Origin: Methylobacterium amylolyticum
Lineage (GTDB): Bacteria; Pseudomonadota; Alphaproteobacteria; Rhizobiales; Beijerinckiaceae
Assembly (NCBI RefSeq): GCF_030700245.1
Contig: NZ_JAUYZI010000005.1
Location: 1 to 64,000 of the forward strand
Direction: 5' to 3'
Length of the DNA stretch: 64,000 bases
Positions 44,046 through 51,069 of the stretch are shown one piece after another. Each line of letters begins with the position of its first letter. The stretch's first letter is position 1. The notes below the pieces were generated by a model. That model had not been told where the DNA came from. It ran no database searches and saw nothing but the letters and a program-made list of their open reading frames with translations. Position numbers and translations under genes: made by a program.

Positions 44046-44318
44046 GTGAGTGTGAGAACCCGAACTAGAGCAAGTCCCGTCAGATCCCTGGCAGGATCGT
44101 GCGCCTCCCTGGCAGGAGGGGCAGCGGGAGCAGTCTCGACCCTTGGCAGGGTCGGAACGGACGCGCTTGGCAGCGCGGCACTGAACGCAATAACTTTGAC
44201 CGGGGCCATCATCAAGGCTCGTCTGGCCCAGTTGGACATCGACTCGGAGCACGAGCCCGACCCGTTCCTGTTCGCGGGGATGGTCCGGGACATCTTGGCG
44301 ATGGGGGAGGCTGCATGA
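44046..44318 (+). CDS. Small hypothetical island protein
   Basis: A 90-aa frame starts at GTG 44046. It is Ala/Gly-rich (SLAGGAAGAVSTLGRVG) and ends AGMVRDILAMGEAA, with a conserved-looking middle IIKARLAQLDIDSEHEPDPF. Its stop overlaps the next ATG (ATGA), which supports a real gene pair. I do not recognise it. Confidence 0.45.
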   Translation: MSVRTRTRASPVRSLAGSCASLAGGAAGAVSTLGRVGTDALGSAALNAITLTGAIIKARLAQLDIDSEHEPDPFLFAGMVRDILAMGEAA

Positions 44319-44434
44319 GCCCGCTGGCCATCCTCGTGCACGCGTGGCGCGTCCGGCGACTGTGCTGGGCCATGCGGACGCTGAACCGGCGGCTGGCGGC
44401 CTATGAGAAGGCGTACGGCCCGCAGCCGTTCTGA
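44315..44434 (+). CDS. Very short hypothetical protein (39 aa)
   Basis: MSPLAILVHAWRVRRLCWAM opens a 39-residue basic peptide ending AYEKAYGPQPF. GGGGGAGGCTGC precedes the ATG and the start overlaps the stop of the preceding frame. It could be a small membrane-associated or phage-type protein. A strong GC hairpin follows at 44441-44471. Confidence 0.45.
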   Translation: MSPLAILVHAWRVRRLCWAMRTLNRRLAAYEKAYGPQPF

Positions 44435-44440
44435 CGCGGA

Positions 44441-44471
44441 GGGCCCCGGCCGCTCCTACGGACCGGGGCCC
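44441..44471 (+). terminator. GC-rich terminator-like hairpin
   Basis: GGGCCCCGG (44441-44449) pairs perfectly with CCGGGGCCC (44463-44471), then CTCGCTTAG. It lies 6 bp after the stop of the 39-aa frame. There is no long U-tract. Confidence 0.5.
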
Positions 44472-44811
44472 CTCGCTTAGCCCAACGGCCTCGTCATCCT
44501 CGACCGGCTCTGCTGCCGGGGCAAACCCCTCGTACAGCGCCCGCCACGCCGCTCCGCCATCGGGCGGCTCGACCGGCCGGCGATCGGGAACAGGCACCGC
44601 ACCCGGAGTAACTCCCTCGAAAATCCGCCCATCTCCGTTCGGCCCGAAAGTCACCGACCAGAGAATGTTGCTCCTCTGCGGCTTCCGGAGCCATCCCACT
44701 CACATAGGCACAGGAAATCAGCAGGATTTTTGCAACGATTGAGCACCCGCCTCTTGACGAGGCATTCGCCGCCGCCGCTCTCATGGTCGCTTCAAAACAG
44801 AGGAGCGAGCT
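44472..44811. other. Gene-poor stretch upstream of the MucR-type gene
   Basis: No firm gene. On the minus strand a GTG at 44699 opens VGWLRKPQRSNILWSVTFG and WRALYEGFAPAAEPVEDDE, which looks coding for about 75 codons. It then runs without a stop across the hairpin and antisense to 44046-44434, so it may be a damaged gene. The last 100 bp must hold the MucR-type promoter. Confidence 0.3.
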
Positions 44812-45357
44812 ATGGCCGAAAATTCAACGGTCGAACCGGTTGTGGACGATCGAACCGTAGAACTGACGGCGGATCTCGTCGCAGCCTACGTGGCCAACAA
44901 CTCAGTTCCGGTGCTCGAACTGGCCGGGCTCATCGCCTCAACGCACGCCGCGCTGAAGGGCCTCGAGCACGGCGCCAGCGCCGAGCCGCAGATCGACAAG
45001 CCTTCGCCCACCCAGATCCGGAAGAGCATCACGCCGGAAGCCCTGATCAGCTTCGTGGACGGCAAGCCCTACAAGACGCTGAAGCGGCACCTCACCGGGC
45101 ACGGCCTGACACTCGAGGAGTACCGCGAGCGCTACGGCCTCCCGCGCGACTACCCCTCGGTCGCGGCCAGCTACTCGGAGGCACGATCGAACCTCGCCAA
45201 GAGCGCGGGGCTTGGCATTGGCCGCCGCAACGCTGCACCGAAACAGGCCGCGGTCGCTGAAAAGATCGCGGAGCCTCCGAAGGCCGCTGAGGCAGCTTCG
45301 AAGCCCACCAGGGCCAGGAAGCCGAAGAAAGCCCCGGACGCCGCCGGGGCGGAGTAG
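44812..45357 (+). CDS. MucR/Ros-family transcriptional regulator
   Basis: The product is 181 aa; the ATG follows GAGGAGCGAGCT. The N-terminal part LTADLVAAYVANNSVPVLEL and the core SPTQIRKSITPEALISFVDG, KPYKTLKRHLTGHGLTLEEY, YRERYGLPRDYPSVAASYSE are the MucR signature. The zinc-finger Cys of Ros is replaced, as in many MucR paralogues. The Lys/Ala tail likely binds DNA. MucR proteins are global H-NS-like regulators; a copy inside an island may silence or time its genes. Confidence 0.9.
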   Translation: MAENSTVEPVVDDRTVELTADLVAAYVANNSVPVLELAGLIASTHAALKGLEHGASAEPQIDKPSPTQIRKSITPEALISFVDGKPYKTLKRHLTGHGLTLEEYRERYGLPRDYPSVAASYSEARSNLAKSAGLGIGRRNAAPKQAAVAEKIAEPPKAAEAASKPTRARKPKKAPDAAGAE

Positions 45358-45360
45358 CTG

Positions 45361-45642
45361 TCATTCCGCCGCCGCGATCGCCTCCGCCGCGTACCGGGCG
45401 CGCGCCGTGCCATCGGCCGGCGCGCCCTCGCGCTCGCACCACGTAGCGAACGCCTCCGGTTCGATCAGCACGCGCACGACCTCCACGCCGCTGCGCTGCA
45501 CCTCCCGCTCGGTCTGTTCGGTGGCGATGCGCCACGTTTCGTAGGCCGGAGGCAGCTTCGCGCCGTCGGCGAGGCTCGCGCGCAACGCCTCGTAGTGCTC
45601 GATCGCGTACCAGGGCAGGCCGACGCGGCGGGGGCGGGTCAT
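45361..45642 (-). CDS. Hypothetical protein (93 aa) of a Methylobacterium-type family
   Basis: From the ATG at 45642 the product starts MTRPRRVGLPWYAIEHYEAL and continues AYETWRIATEQTEREVQRSG and VVRVLIEPEAFATWC, ending Ala-rich. A TTG at 45684 would add 14 residues. The pattern (PWYxxEHY, a Trp/Glu-rich helix, EAFxxWC) looks like a small conserved orphan family of unknown function. It is convergent with the MucR-type gene, with only 3 bp between the stops. Confidence 0.55.
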   Translation of the reverse strand: MTRPRRVGLPWYAIEHYEALRASLADGAKLPPAYETWRIATEQTEREVQRSGVEVVRVLIEPEAFATWCEREGAPADGTARARYAAEAIAAAE

Positions 45643-45719
45643 GCGGAAATCTGCGGCCGAGAGCGTTGGTCGGGTAGCCTCCAACCCCCGGAAGCGGGCC
45701 CGAGTTCGCAGCGGCAGCC

Positions 45720-46112
45720 CTACCGGGTGGGTGCATCTACGGCTCGTCCCGCCCGTGAGCCGCCACAGCGCGCTGACCGAGCCGCGTGAGCACCCAGGCC
45801 GAACCTCCGCGCGCCCGCCGCCTTACCAGTCCCATGTCGACAAGCATCGGCATCACGGTCGGGTACGCCTCGATCCGCAGGCCGCACCGCATCCGCAAAC
45901 GCTCGGCTCATGAACCTCCGCCCGACCGCGTCATAGACCTCGACGCACCAACCCGACCAGTCGAGGCGTCCGCCGCCAACGGCCATCAGCTCTCTCGCCA
46001 GCCGGTCGGCATGCGCCCGCACCAGCGACGGGTTCGGCAGGCGCTTGCCTCGGTCGTCGACGATCAGGTCGACACCGTCCGTACAGTGGAAGCGGTAAAG
46101 CCGTGTCGGCAT
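45720..46112 (-). CDS. DUF6894-like small protein with an unusual C-terminal run-on
   Basis: From the ATG at 46112 it reads MPTRLYRFHCTDGVDLIVDD, then LARELMAVGGGRLDWSGW and VEVYDAVGRRFMSRAFADA, the DUF6894 pattern common in Hyphomicrobiales. The family normally stops near there, but this frame runs 50 residues further in low-complexity Arg/Ala sequence. In another frame the same bases (45892 to 45737) encode a 51-aa winged-helix-like peptide (YPTVMPMLVDMGLVRRRARG, WVLTRLGQRAVAA). A lost stop or frameshift is likely. Confidence 0.55.
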   Translation of the reverse strand: MPTRLYRFHCTDGVDLIVDDRGKRLPNPSLVRAHADRLARELMAVGGGRLDWSGWCVEVYDAVGRRFMSRAFADAVRPADRGVPDRDADACRHGTGKAAGARRFGLGAHAARSARCGGSRAGRAVDAPTR

Positions 46113-46233
46113 GGGCCTTTCCCGATGCTGTCCCCAGGCGTCCACCGGGGTCGGTGGGGGCCTGCACAAACAGGTTGAACCGTCATCCGGCCTCGGGTTT
46201 GTTCCTGTAATGTTCTAACCGGAGGACGGGCAG

Positions 46234-46446
46234 ATGCGAGAGCCGATTCCAGCACTGCCTGTGGATGCCGGTGCCGTGGAGGAAGTCGCGCAGGCCTACC
46301 TGCGCGCCGCCCGTGGGGACGCAGGCGCAGCGCTCGCCGCCGTTGTGCGAGATGCGCTCGCCGAGGGCGAGGCCTGGCACCGCGGGCTCGACGAGCAGCT
46401 TCGCCTGATTTCCCGCGGCTACGCCCGCGGTCGGCTCGGCGCGTGA
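46234..46446 (+). CDS. Small hypothetical protein (70 aa)
   Basis: GGAGGACGGGCAG precedes the ATG at 46234. The product is helical and Ala-rich: VEEVAQAYLRAARGDAGAAL, VVRDALAEGEAWHRGLDEQL, then ISRGYARGRLGA. I do not recognise a family. The next frame begins 3 bp after its stop, suggesting a small-gene operon leading to the SRAP gene. Confidence 0.55.
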   Translation: MREPIPALPVDAGAVEEVAQAYLRAARGDAGAALAAVVRDALAEGEAWHRGLDEQLRLISRGYARGRLGA

Positions 46447-46449
46447 GGC

Positions 46450-46947
46450 ATGGGCCGCCTCGGCAAGTTGCCGCCCGCGGGGCGCGTGTCGGTGGCCTGC
46501 TCGCACTGCCGACGCCATGGCAGCTTCCGGGTCTCCGGGCTTCTGAGTCGCTACGGGCCGGATATCGAGACGTTAGATCTCCTGCGGACGCTGACGGCCT
46601 CGTGCCGTCACCAGCACGATCCCGGTTCGGGCAAGCGGCGGAAGTACGTGCCCGCCTGCCTCGCCACGATCAGTGAGCCGCGCTGGGCCGTACCCGACGT
46701 TGTGCCCATGCCGAACCCGTCGACGCAGGCCTACATGATTCAGACCTGGGCCGAGGGCAGCGGCGGCATCGAGATGCACGTCGGCACCGTCTATCAGCTC
46801 GCCGTAGCGGCGGCGGCTTTCTCCGCAGCCTGCCATCTCTGGCCTGATTTGGAGATCACCCTGCGGGAGGGGATCCGCGTGCTGCGGCGGCAGGACCGGC
46901 GGACGCGGGGTCTGGACCGCGGCCCCGACCTCGGCGAGGCTGACGCG
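46450..46947 (+). CDS. Zinc-ribbon-like hypothetical region fused in frame to the SRAP gene
   Basis: This 166-codon segment has no stop before the SRAP ATG. Its first part, MGRLGKLPPAGRVSVACSHC, then FRVSGLLSRYGPDIETLDLL and SCRHQHDPG, has Cys/His spacing like a small zinc-binding protein. Its second part, MIQTWAEGSGGIEMHVGTVY and EITLREGIRVLRRQDRR, looks like a separate short orphan family. It appears to be two former genes read through in one frame. A single 383-aa product is possible but would bury the SRAP catalytic Cys. Confidence 0.45.
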
Positions 46948-47601
46948 ATGTGCAACCTCTACAGCCTCGGCCGGCGCGGCTCCGCGGACCTGAGCGCCTA
47001 TTTCGCCGCGACGCGGGACGAGGCCGGCAACATGCCCGAGCTACCGGCGATCTTCCCCGATCAGATGGCGCCGGTGGTGACAGGCGGCGCGGCCGGCCGC
47101 GCGCTGACGCTGATGCGCTGGGGCGTCCCCGGCCCGAAGGCCTTCGGCGAGCATCCGGTCACCAACGTGCGCAACACCGCCTCGCCGCACTGGCGGCCCT
47201 GGCTGAAGCCGGAATATCGCTGCCTCGTGCCGGCGACGGCGTTCAGCGAGTACGCGGGCACCAAGCCCCGCAAGACGCCCGTTTGGTTCGCGCTGGACGA
47301 GGACCGGCCGCTGTTCGCCTTCGCCGGCATCTGGCGGCCCTGGACCGGGGTGCGCGGCACCAAGGCTGAGAATCCGGACCGTGCGGAGGCCGAACACCGG
47401 CTATTCTCGTTCTTGACCTGCCCGGCCAACGGCGTGGTCGGGCCGGTTCACCCGAAGGCGATGCCGGTGCTGCTGACGAAGCCGGAGGAATGGGCGACGT
47501 GGCTCGACGCACCTGTGCCCGAAGCGTTGGCCCTGCAACGACCGCTGTCAGACGATGAGATGCAAGAAGTGGCGCGCGGTGCGAGATCGGACGGTACGTG
47601 A
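46948..47601 (+). CDS. SRAP-domain protein (HMCES/YedK family)
   Basis: The product is 217 aa from the ATG at 46948. Cys2 directly after Met (MCNLYSLGRRGSADLSAYF) is the catalytic residue that links to abasic sites in single-stranded DNA after Met removal. Other motifs are LTLMRWGVPGPKAFGEHPVT with NVRNTASP, CLVPATAFSEYAG, FAFAGIWRPW and the active-site His in VHPKAMPVLL. GAGG lies 8 nt before the ATG, favouring this start over the in-frame upstream ATG. SRAP proteins shield abasic sites and occur near SOS and phage genes. Confidence 0.85.
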   Translation: MCNLYSLGRRGSADLSAYFAATRDEAGNMPELPAIFPDQMAPVVTGGAAGRALTLMRWGVPGPKAFGEHPVTNVRNTASPHWRPWLKPEYRCLVPATAFSEYAGTKPRKTPVWFALDEDRPLFAFAGIWRPWTGVRGTKAENPDRAEAEHRLFSFLTCPANGVVGPVHPKAMPVLLTKPEEWATWLDAPVPEALALQRPLSDDEMQEVARGARSDGT

Positions 47602-47807
47602 GGCTGCCCGCCTGCCGATACCGGGCTACTCTGCCCCGGCTCGTTCACCAGCCTCATCCGCACGGCCAGCCGTAAGAGGTCGGCGTCGCTGTAGGAGATG
47701 TCGCCGATCCGCCAGCGCTCGAAATCGTCGCCGACGGGCGTCGCCACGATGCCGCGGGCCCGGAGGGTTGCGATGGCGGCGAGGACGGGATCGGTGTCAT
47801 CGGACAT
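47448..47807 (-). CDS. Small hypothetical protein overlapping SRAP in antisense
   Basis: The ATG at 47807 opens MSDDTDPVLAAIATLRARGI with VGDDFERWRIGDISYSDADL and LRLAVRMRLVNEPG, which looks like a genuine 60-aa protein. The frame then lacks a stop and runs 154 bp antisense into the SRAP gene with Ser-rich sequence. The family probably ends near 47620 and the stop was lost here, or only the first half is functional. Confidence 0.4.
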   Translation of the reverse strand: MSDDTDPVLAAIATLRARGIVATPVGDDFERWRIGDISYSDADLLRLAVRMRLVNEPGQSSPVSAGGQPHVPSDLAPRATSCISSSDSGRCRANASGTGASSHVAHSSGFVSSTGIAFG

Positions 47808-48156
47808 ACCACGGGTGATGGTGGCTGACGGCTGAGCGCAACTGGAACGGGTGAGGCGGGACGCTCCGAAGGTTGCCCTCTTTGGACTTGGTTCAGAGCG
47901 CTGCACATGGCCGAGAGTCGGCCACATTCCGCGACCCGCCCCCAAACTTTGCGTGGGTTGGCCGGATGCTGCCCGGCGGCCCCGCGTACGTTGCAGACGC
48001 TTCGGCGGTGTGGGCTACGATGTGGAGCGCAGAGGCCTCGCTTTCCGGCCCTAGAGGATTTCGCACCGGGTCCGCTCCCGATCCTAAGCGGACGCTCGCG
48101 TATTGACTTCCGGGCCGGGAGCGGTCGTCCTGAAGGACCACCTCCAAGGGGGATGT
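47808..48156. other. Intergenic region upstream of the NTase-fold gene
   Basis: No gene supported. It contains the perfect hairpin TGGCCGA-gag-TCGGCCA (47908-47924) and presumably the promoter for the gene at 48157. Confidence 0.35.
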
Positions 48157-48882
48157 ATGCCTGGAAGTTTGTTGGCCACCACGTACCCGACTGCAGATCA
48201 GTGGAAGAGCCTCGTTGAGGAGTTCTCGCCTGAGGCAATCGCTTACAAGCTCCTCCTCTCTCATGTGCCATATGTTTTCAGAGACGAGCCATTAAAGTTC
48301 GCGTTGTTCCGTAAGACGATCGCAGATGCGTTTCAGGTTGAGCCGAGCAACGTCTTCATTGTTGGAAGCGCTATGGCGGGACGCAGCCTAAAAGGCAAAA
48401 GTATCAGCAAAGAATACTCAAGCAAAAGCGATATAGATACGCTTATAGTTTCTGAGCATCTTTTCACGAACTATGTGATGAAATCTCTAGCTTGGATTAA
48501 GGAATGCACTGCGCCGGACTTTAAAACAAAACCGCATCCGACGTCTCCGTCAATCAGCCCCGCCCAAACAAAATTCATATACTGGCTTGCCGATAGTGCT
48601 CACAAAGGCATCTGGCGTCCAGATAGTTTGCCCCCGGAAGCTGACGCTCGCAACGAGTTTTTCGATAAGTTTTCTGCTGTGTCACTGAAGACGCTTGGAC
48701 TTCAGCTTTCCGAAGATACTGTAGCCAAGGTCAACGGTCGTGTAGCTCGGTCCTTTGAGGATGCCGTTAGAGACCTTACGAGCAGCTTATCTCGACTTCG
48801 GAAGGAATTTCGTAATGAGCCGGTGGAGCCCGTAGGCGAGCCAACCGACGATACGAGTGCGGGAGCAAACAACGTAAGCTAG
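48157..48882 (+). CDS. Solitary nucleotidyltransferase-fold protein
   Basis: The product is 241 aa; AAGGGGG precedes the ATG at 48157. The region VEPSNVFIVGSAMAGRSLKG with SKSDIDTLIVSEHLF gives the GS motif and Asp-x-Asp pair of the DNA polymerase beta-like NTase fold. Upstream helices (PEAIAYKLLLSHVPYVFRDE) are characteristic of a small uncharacterised group. The C-terminus is helical and polar. The gene is AT-rich, like the other cargo. It could be an antitoxin-like or defence NTase; the substrate is unknown. Confidence 0.65.
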   Translation: MPGSLLATTYPTADQWKSLVEEFSPEAIAYKLLLSHVPYVFRDEPLKFALFRKTIADAFQVEPSNVFIVGSAMAGRSLKGKSISKEYSSKSDIDTLIVSEHLFTNYVMKSLAWIKECTAPDFKTKPHPTSPSISPAQTKFIYWLADSAHKGIWRPDSLPPEADARNEFFDKFSAVSLKTLGLQLSEDTVAKVNGRVARSFEDAVRDLTSSLSRLRKEFRNEPVEPVGEPTDDTSAGANNVS

Positions 48883-48913
48883 AGAGTCATATCAGGGCCG
48901 ACGATATTACAGG

Positions 48914-49228
48914 CTAATCAAATAGGCCATCGACAAGACCCTGCCCTCCTGCGGCGTTGACGCTGACGGCGCTGTATAAATTTCTTAGGATGCCAAAGTC
49001 GTCTTCGTCGCTCATCACGCTAAAGAATGCATCACCGCTCTTCCGAATGATCCGAAAAACATAGCCCGATTCACCCGTATCGTCGTCGAAGTGATATCGT
49101 AGGTGGATGTTTGCATCCTTCTGAGTGGCGAAATAAGCACCCTCTGCGCCCTCCCTCCAAGTGATCTCTCCTTCATTAGTGGCTTGCAGTAGTCGGCCAA
49201 TGAATGGTCTTAGAGGAGGCGGGATCAT
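48914..49228 (-). CDS. Hypothetical soluble protein of a two-gene unit
   Basis: The product is 104 aa. Its ATG overlaps the stop of the upstream membrane-protein gene (ATGA). Sequence features: RPFIGRLLQATNEGEITWRE, GAYFATQKDANIHLRYHFDD, GYVFRIIRKSGDAFFSVMSD. This is a mixed alpha/beta pattern with an aromatic core. I do not recognise the family. The tight coupling suggests that the two products act together. Confidence 0.6.
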   Translation of the reverse strand: MIPPPLRPFIGRLLQATNEGEITWREGAEGAYFATQKDANIHLRYHFDDDTGESGYVFRIIRKSGDAFFSVMSDEDDFGILRNLYSAVSVNAAGGQGLVDGLFD

Positions 49229-49851
49229 GGGCTTCTCCCCGAAAGTCTTTCGCCAGATGCCGCTGTAACGTGGATGAGCATGGTGGTCAGCGTCTTCTTT
49301 AAACGATACAGAGATCGCCCACTCAATGGACCCGATGCGCTTGCCGCGTGAGACTGAAGCGCGGCGACGGCCAGTCTTTGAGGAGAGTCAGGTAAATCAT
49401 ATAGAGCATAGAATTGGGATGTGTAGAGCTCTATCACTCGCGCCAGTGCCGACGTTGATACCCAACCGTCACGTTCCAGATCAGTGAGACTGTTGCTGAT
49501 ATATGTTTTGCATTCGGCGAGGGTCTTGATGTCAACCGCCGACAGGACTGCTTTTTGCGCGGAGGCGGCAGCCGACTCAGCCATCTCAGATGCTGCGCGC
49601 GCCCGCACAACCTCTATGACTGCAAACAGCACGCCATAAAAGGTTGCAAAGCCACTCAGACTGCTGAATACATTCGTGCGCCCGGTCCATAATTCTGGGA
49701 ATAGCACGTACGACAAGAGCGCTGATGATAGCGTCCCGCCGAATGATACTCCATGAACTATACGGCTAACGCTCAAAATAGCTGGTCCCACCGGCCGCTG
49801 AAGTCCATATAACAGATAGACAGCAGCTTGGGCAGGGCCCTGAATCGCCAC
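49225..49851 (-). CDS. Hypothetical membrane protein of a two-gene unit
   Basis: The product is 208 aa from GTG 49851. Membrane segments are likely at LSSALLSYVLFPELW and FATFYGVLFAVIEVV. A long cytosolic helical part follows (SEMAESAAASAQKAVLSAVD, LAECKTYISNSLTDLERDGW). No family is recognised. A membrane anchor with a helical cytosolic part, coupled to a small soluble partner, is a layout seen in several abortive-infection systems; this is only a suggestion. Confidence 0.6.
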   Translation of the reverse strand: MAIQGPAQAAVYLLYGLQRPVGPAILSVSRIVHGVSFGGTLSSALLSYVLFPELWTGRTNVFSSLSGFATFYGVLFAVIEVVRARAASEMAESAAASAQKAVLSAVDIKTLAECKTYISNSLTDLERDGWVSTSALARVIELYTSQFYALYDLPDSPQRLAVAALQSHAASASGPLSGRSLYRLKKTLTTMLIHVTAASGERLSGRSP

Positions 49852-49976
49852 TGACCGGAACGGTGAATTTACAACTGACCCGTCGAGAGTTCGATAGGGA
49901 ACGGGCTTGCCGGCGGCTATGTCATGCGACTACCGCGTTCCGTCCTTGTCGGACACTCGTCATGGCGAAAGGCGGG

Positions 49977-51068
49977 TTATCTACCTTGTGCTAGCCGCGC
50001 CGCATCAAGAATCGCGCGAGCCGCCAACACGTCTCGGAACGCCTCGACGGACATGCCGGAGCGGATCGCCTCGCGCGCTTTGGCTTCGACCCCGGCGGGC
50101 GTCATGTTGATGATCGCTTGAGCCCTAGCCCGGTCCGCTAGGACAGCCGGGGGCACTTGGGGCGACGCTGAGACCGACACAACAGGGACCGGAACCCGAG
50201 CTGCCTTGGACGTAACGGCGGCGGGCGCCGGGCGGCGTGAAACGGTTTCACCCCGCGACAGCGCGGCGAGGGTTCCTTCGAAGGTGCCGATCTCGTCGGC
50301 CATGCCGGCGGCCACAGCATGGGAGCCGATCAGCACGTCGCCCTTCCCGAAGGCGGCGAGCACGGTGTCGACGCTCACGCCGCGGTTGGCGGCGACCGTC
50401 TCGACGAAGACCTGAGCGAGGCTGTCGACGCGCGCCTGAACGCGGCCCCGGCCTTCGTCGGTCGACAGGTCCATTTTTTTGAACGGCGACTGGCTCGATA
50501 CGAACTCATAGCGGCGCACGCCCGTCCGCTCGTCACGCGTCGACGTGTCCGCGTAGGCCACGCGGACGCCGATCGAGCCGAGGGCGGCCGTGGCGCCGAT
50601 CACGATGCTGTCCGCGGCCGTGGCGAGCCAGTAGGCGGCCGATGCCCCGCAATCGCCGACATAGGCGACGATCGGTTTCGTGCCGCGAACATTGCGCACG
50701 GCCATCGCAAGCTCGCAGGCGCCAGCGACCTCGCCGCCGGGGGAGTCGACGTTGAGCAGAATTGCGCGCACGGCGGGGTTGTCGACGGCGGCCTGAAGAT
50801 CCCGCCGAAGCACGTCATAGGACGTGGCGCCGCAAAACTCGGTCATGAGGTTTGCGCGCTTGAAGAGCGGACCTTCGACCGACACGATCGCGACGCCGTC
50901 GCGGTACGTGGCGCGCTCGGCCTTCGCCAGGGTTTGCGCCCGGTAGGCTTCGAGGGCTTGCGGCGACGGCTCATGCTCGCGCGAGGCAATTTCGATCAGC
51001 TTCGCAAGCGATTCTTCCTCGATAGCCCATGCCATCGAAATAGCCGCGCTTAAGGCAAAAGGCATCAT
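49977..51068 (-). CDS. Phage-type S49 serine peptidase (SppA/lambda gpC-like)
   Basis: The product is 363 aa. The S49 fold shows VAIVSVEGPLFKRANLMTEF, AILLNVDSPGGEVAGACELA, the nucleophile Ser in YVGDCGASAAYWLATAA, and a Lys-containing block SSQSPFKKMDLSTDEGR. The size and the C-terminal helical extension fit phage head-maturation proteases rather than chromosomal SppA. The start is 2 bp from the tape-measure stop on the same strand. No capsid or portal gene is adjacent, which is odd for a head protease. Confidence 0.8.
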   Translation of the reverse strand: MMPFALSAAISMAWAIEEESLAKLIEIASREHEPSPQALEAYRAQTLAKAERATYRDGVAIVSVEGPLFKRANLMTEFCGATSYDVLRRDLQAAVDNPAVRAILLNVDSPGGEVAGACELAMAVRNVRGTKPIVAYVGDCGASAAYWLATAADSIVIGATAALGSIGVRVAYADTSTRDERTGVRRYEFVSSQSPFKKMDLSTDEGRGRVQARVDSLAQVFVETVAANRGVSVDTVLAAFGKGDVLIGSHAVAAGMADEIGTFEGTLAALSRGETVSRRPAPAAVTSKAARVPVPVVSVSASPQVPPAVLADRARAQAIINMTPAGVEAKAREAIRSGMSVEAFRDVLAARAILDAARLAQGR

Positions 51069-51069
51069 C

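Noticed and set aside
44034..44699. A 221-codon minus-strand gene
   Set aside because: Only the first 75 codons look coding; the rest is antisense to two overlapping small genes and crosses a hairpin, so it was not listed as a gene.
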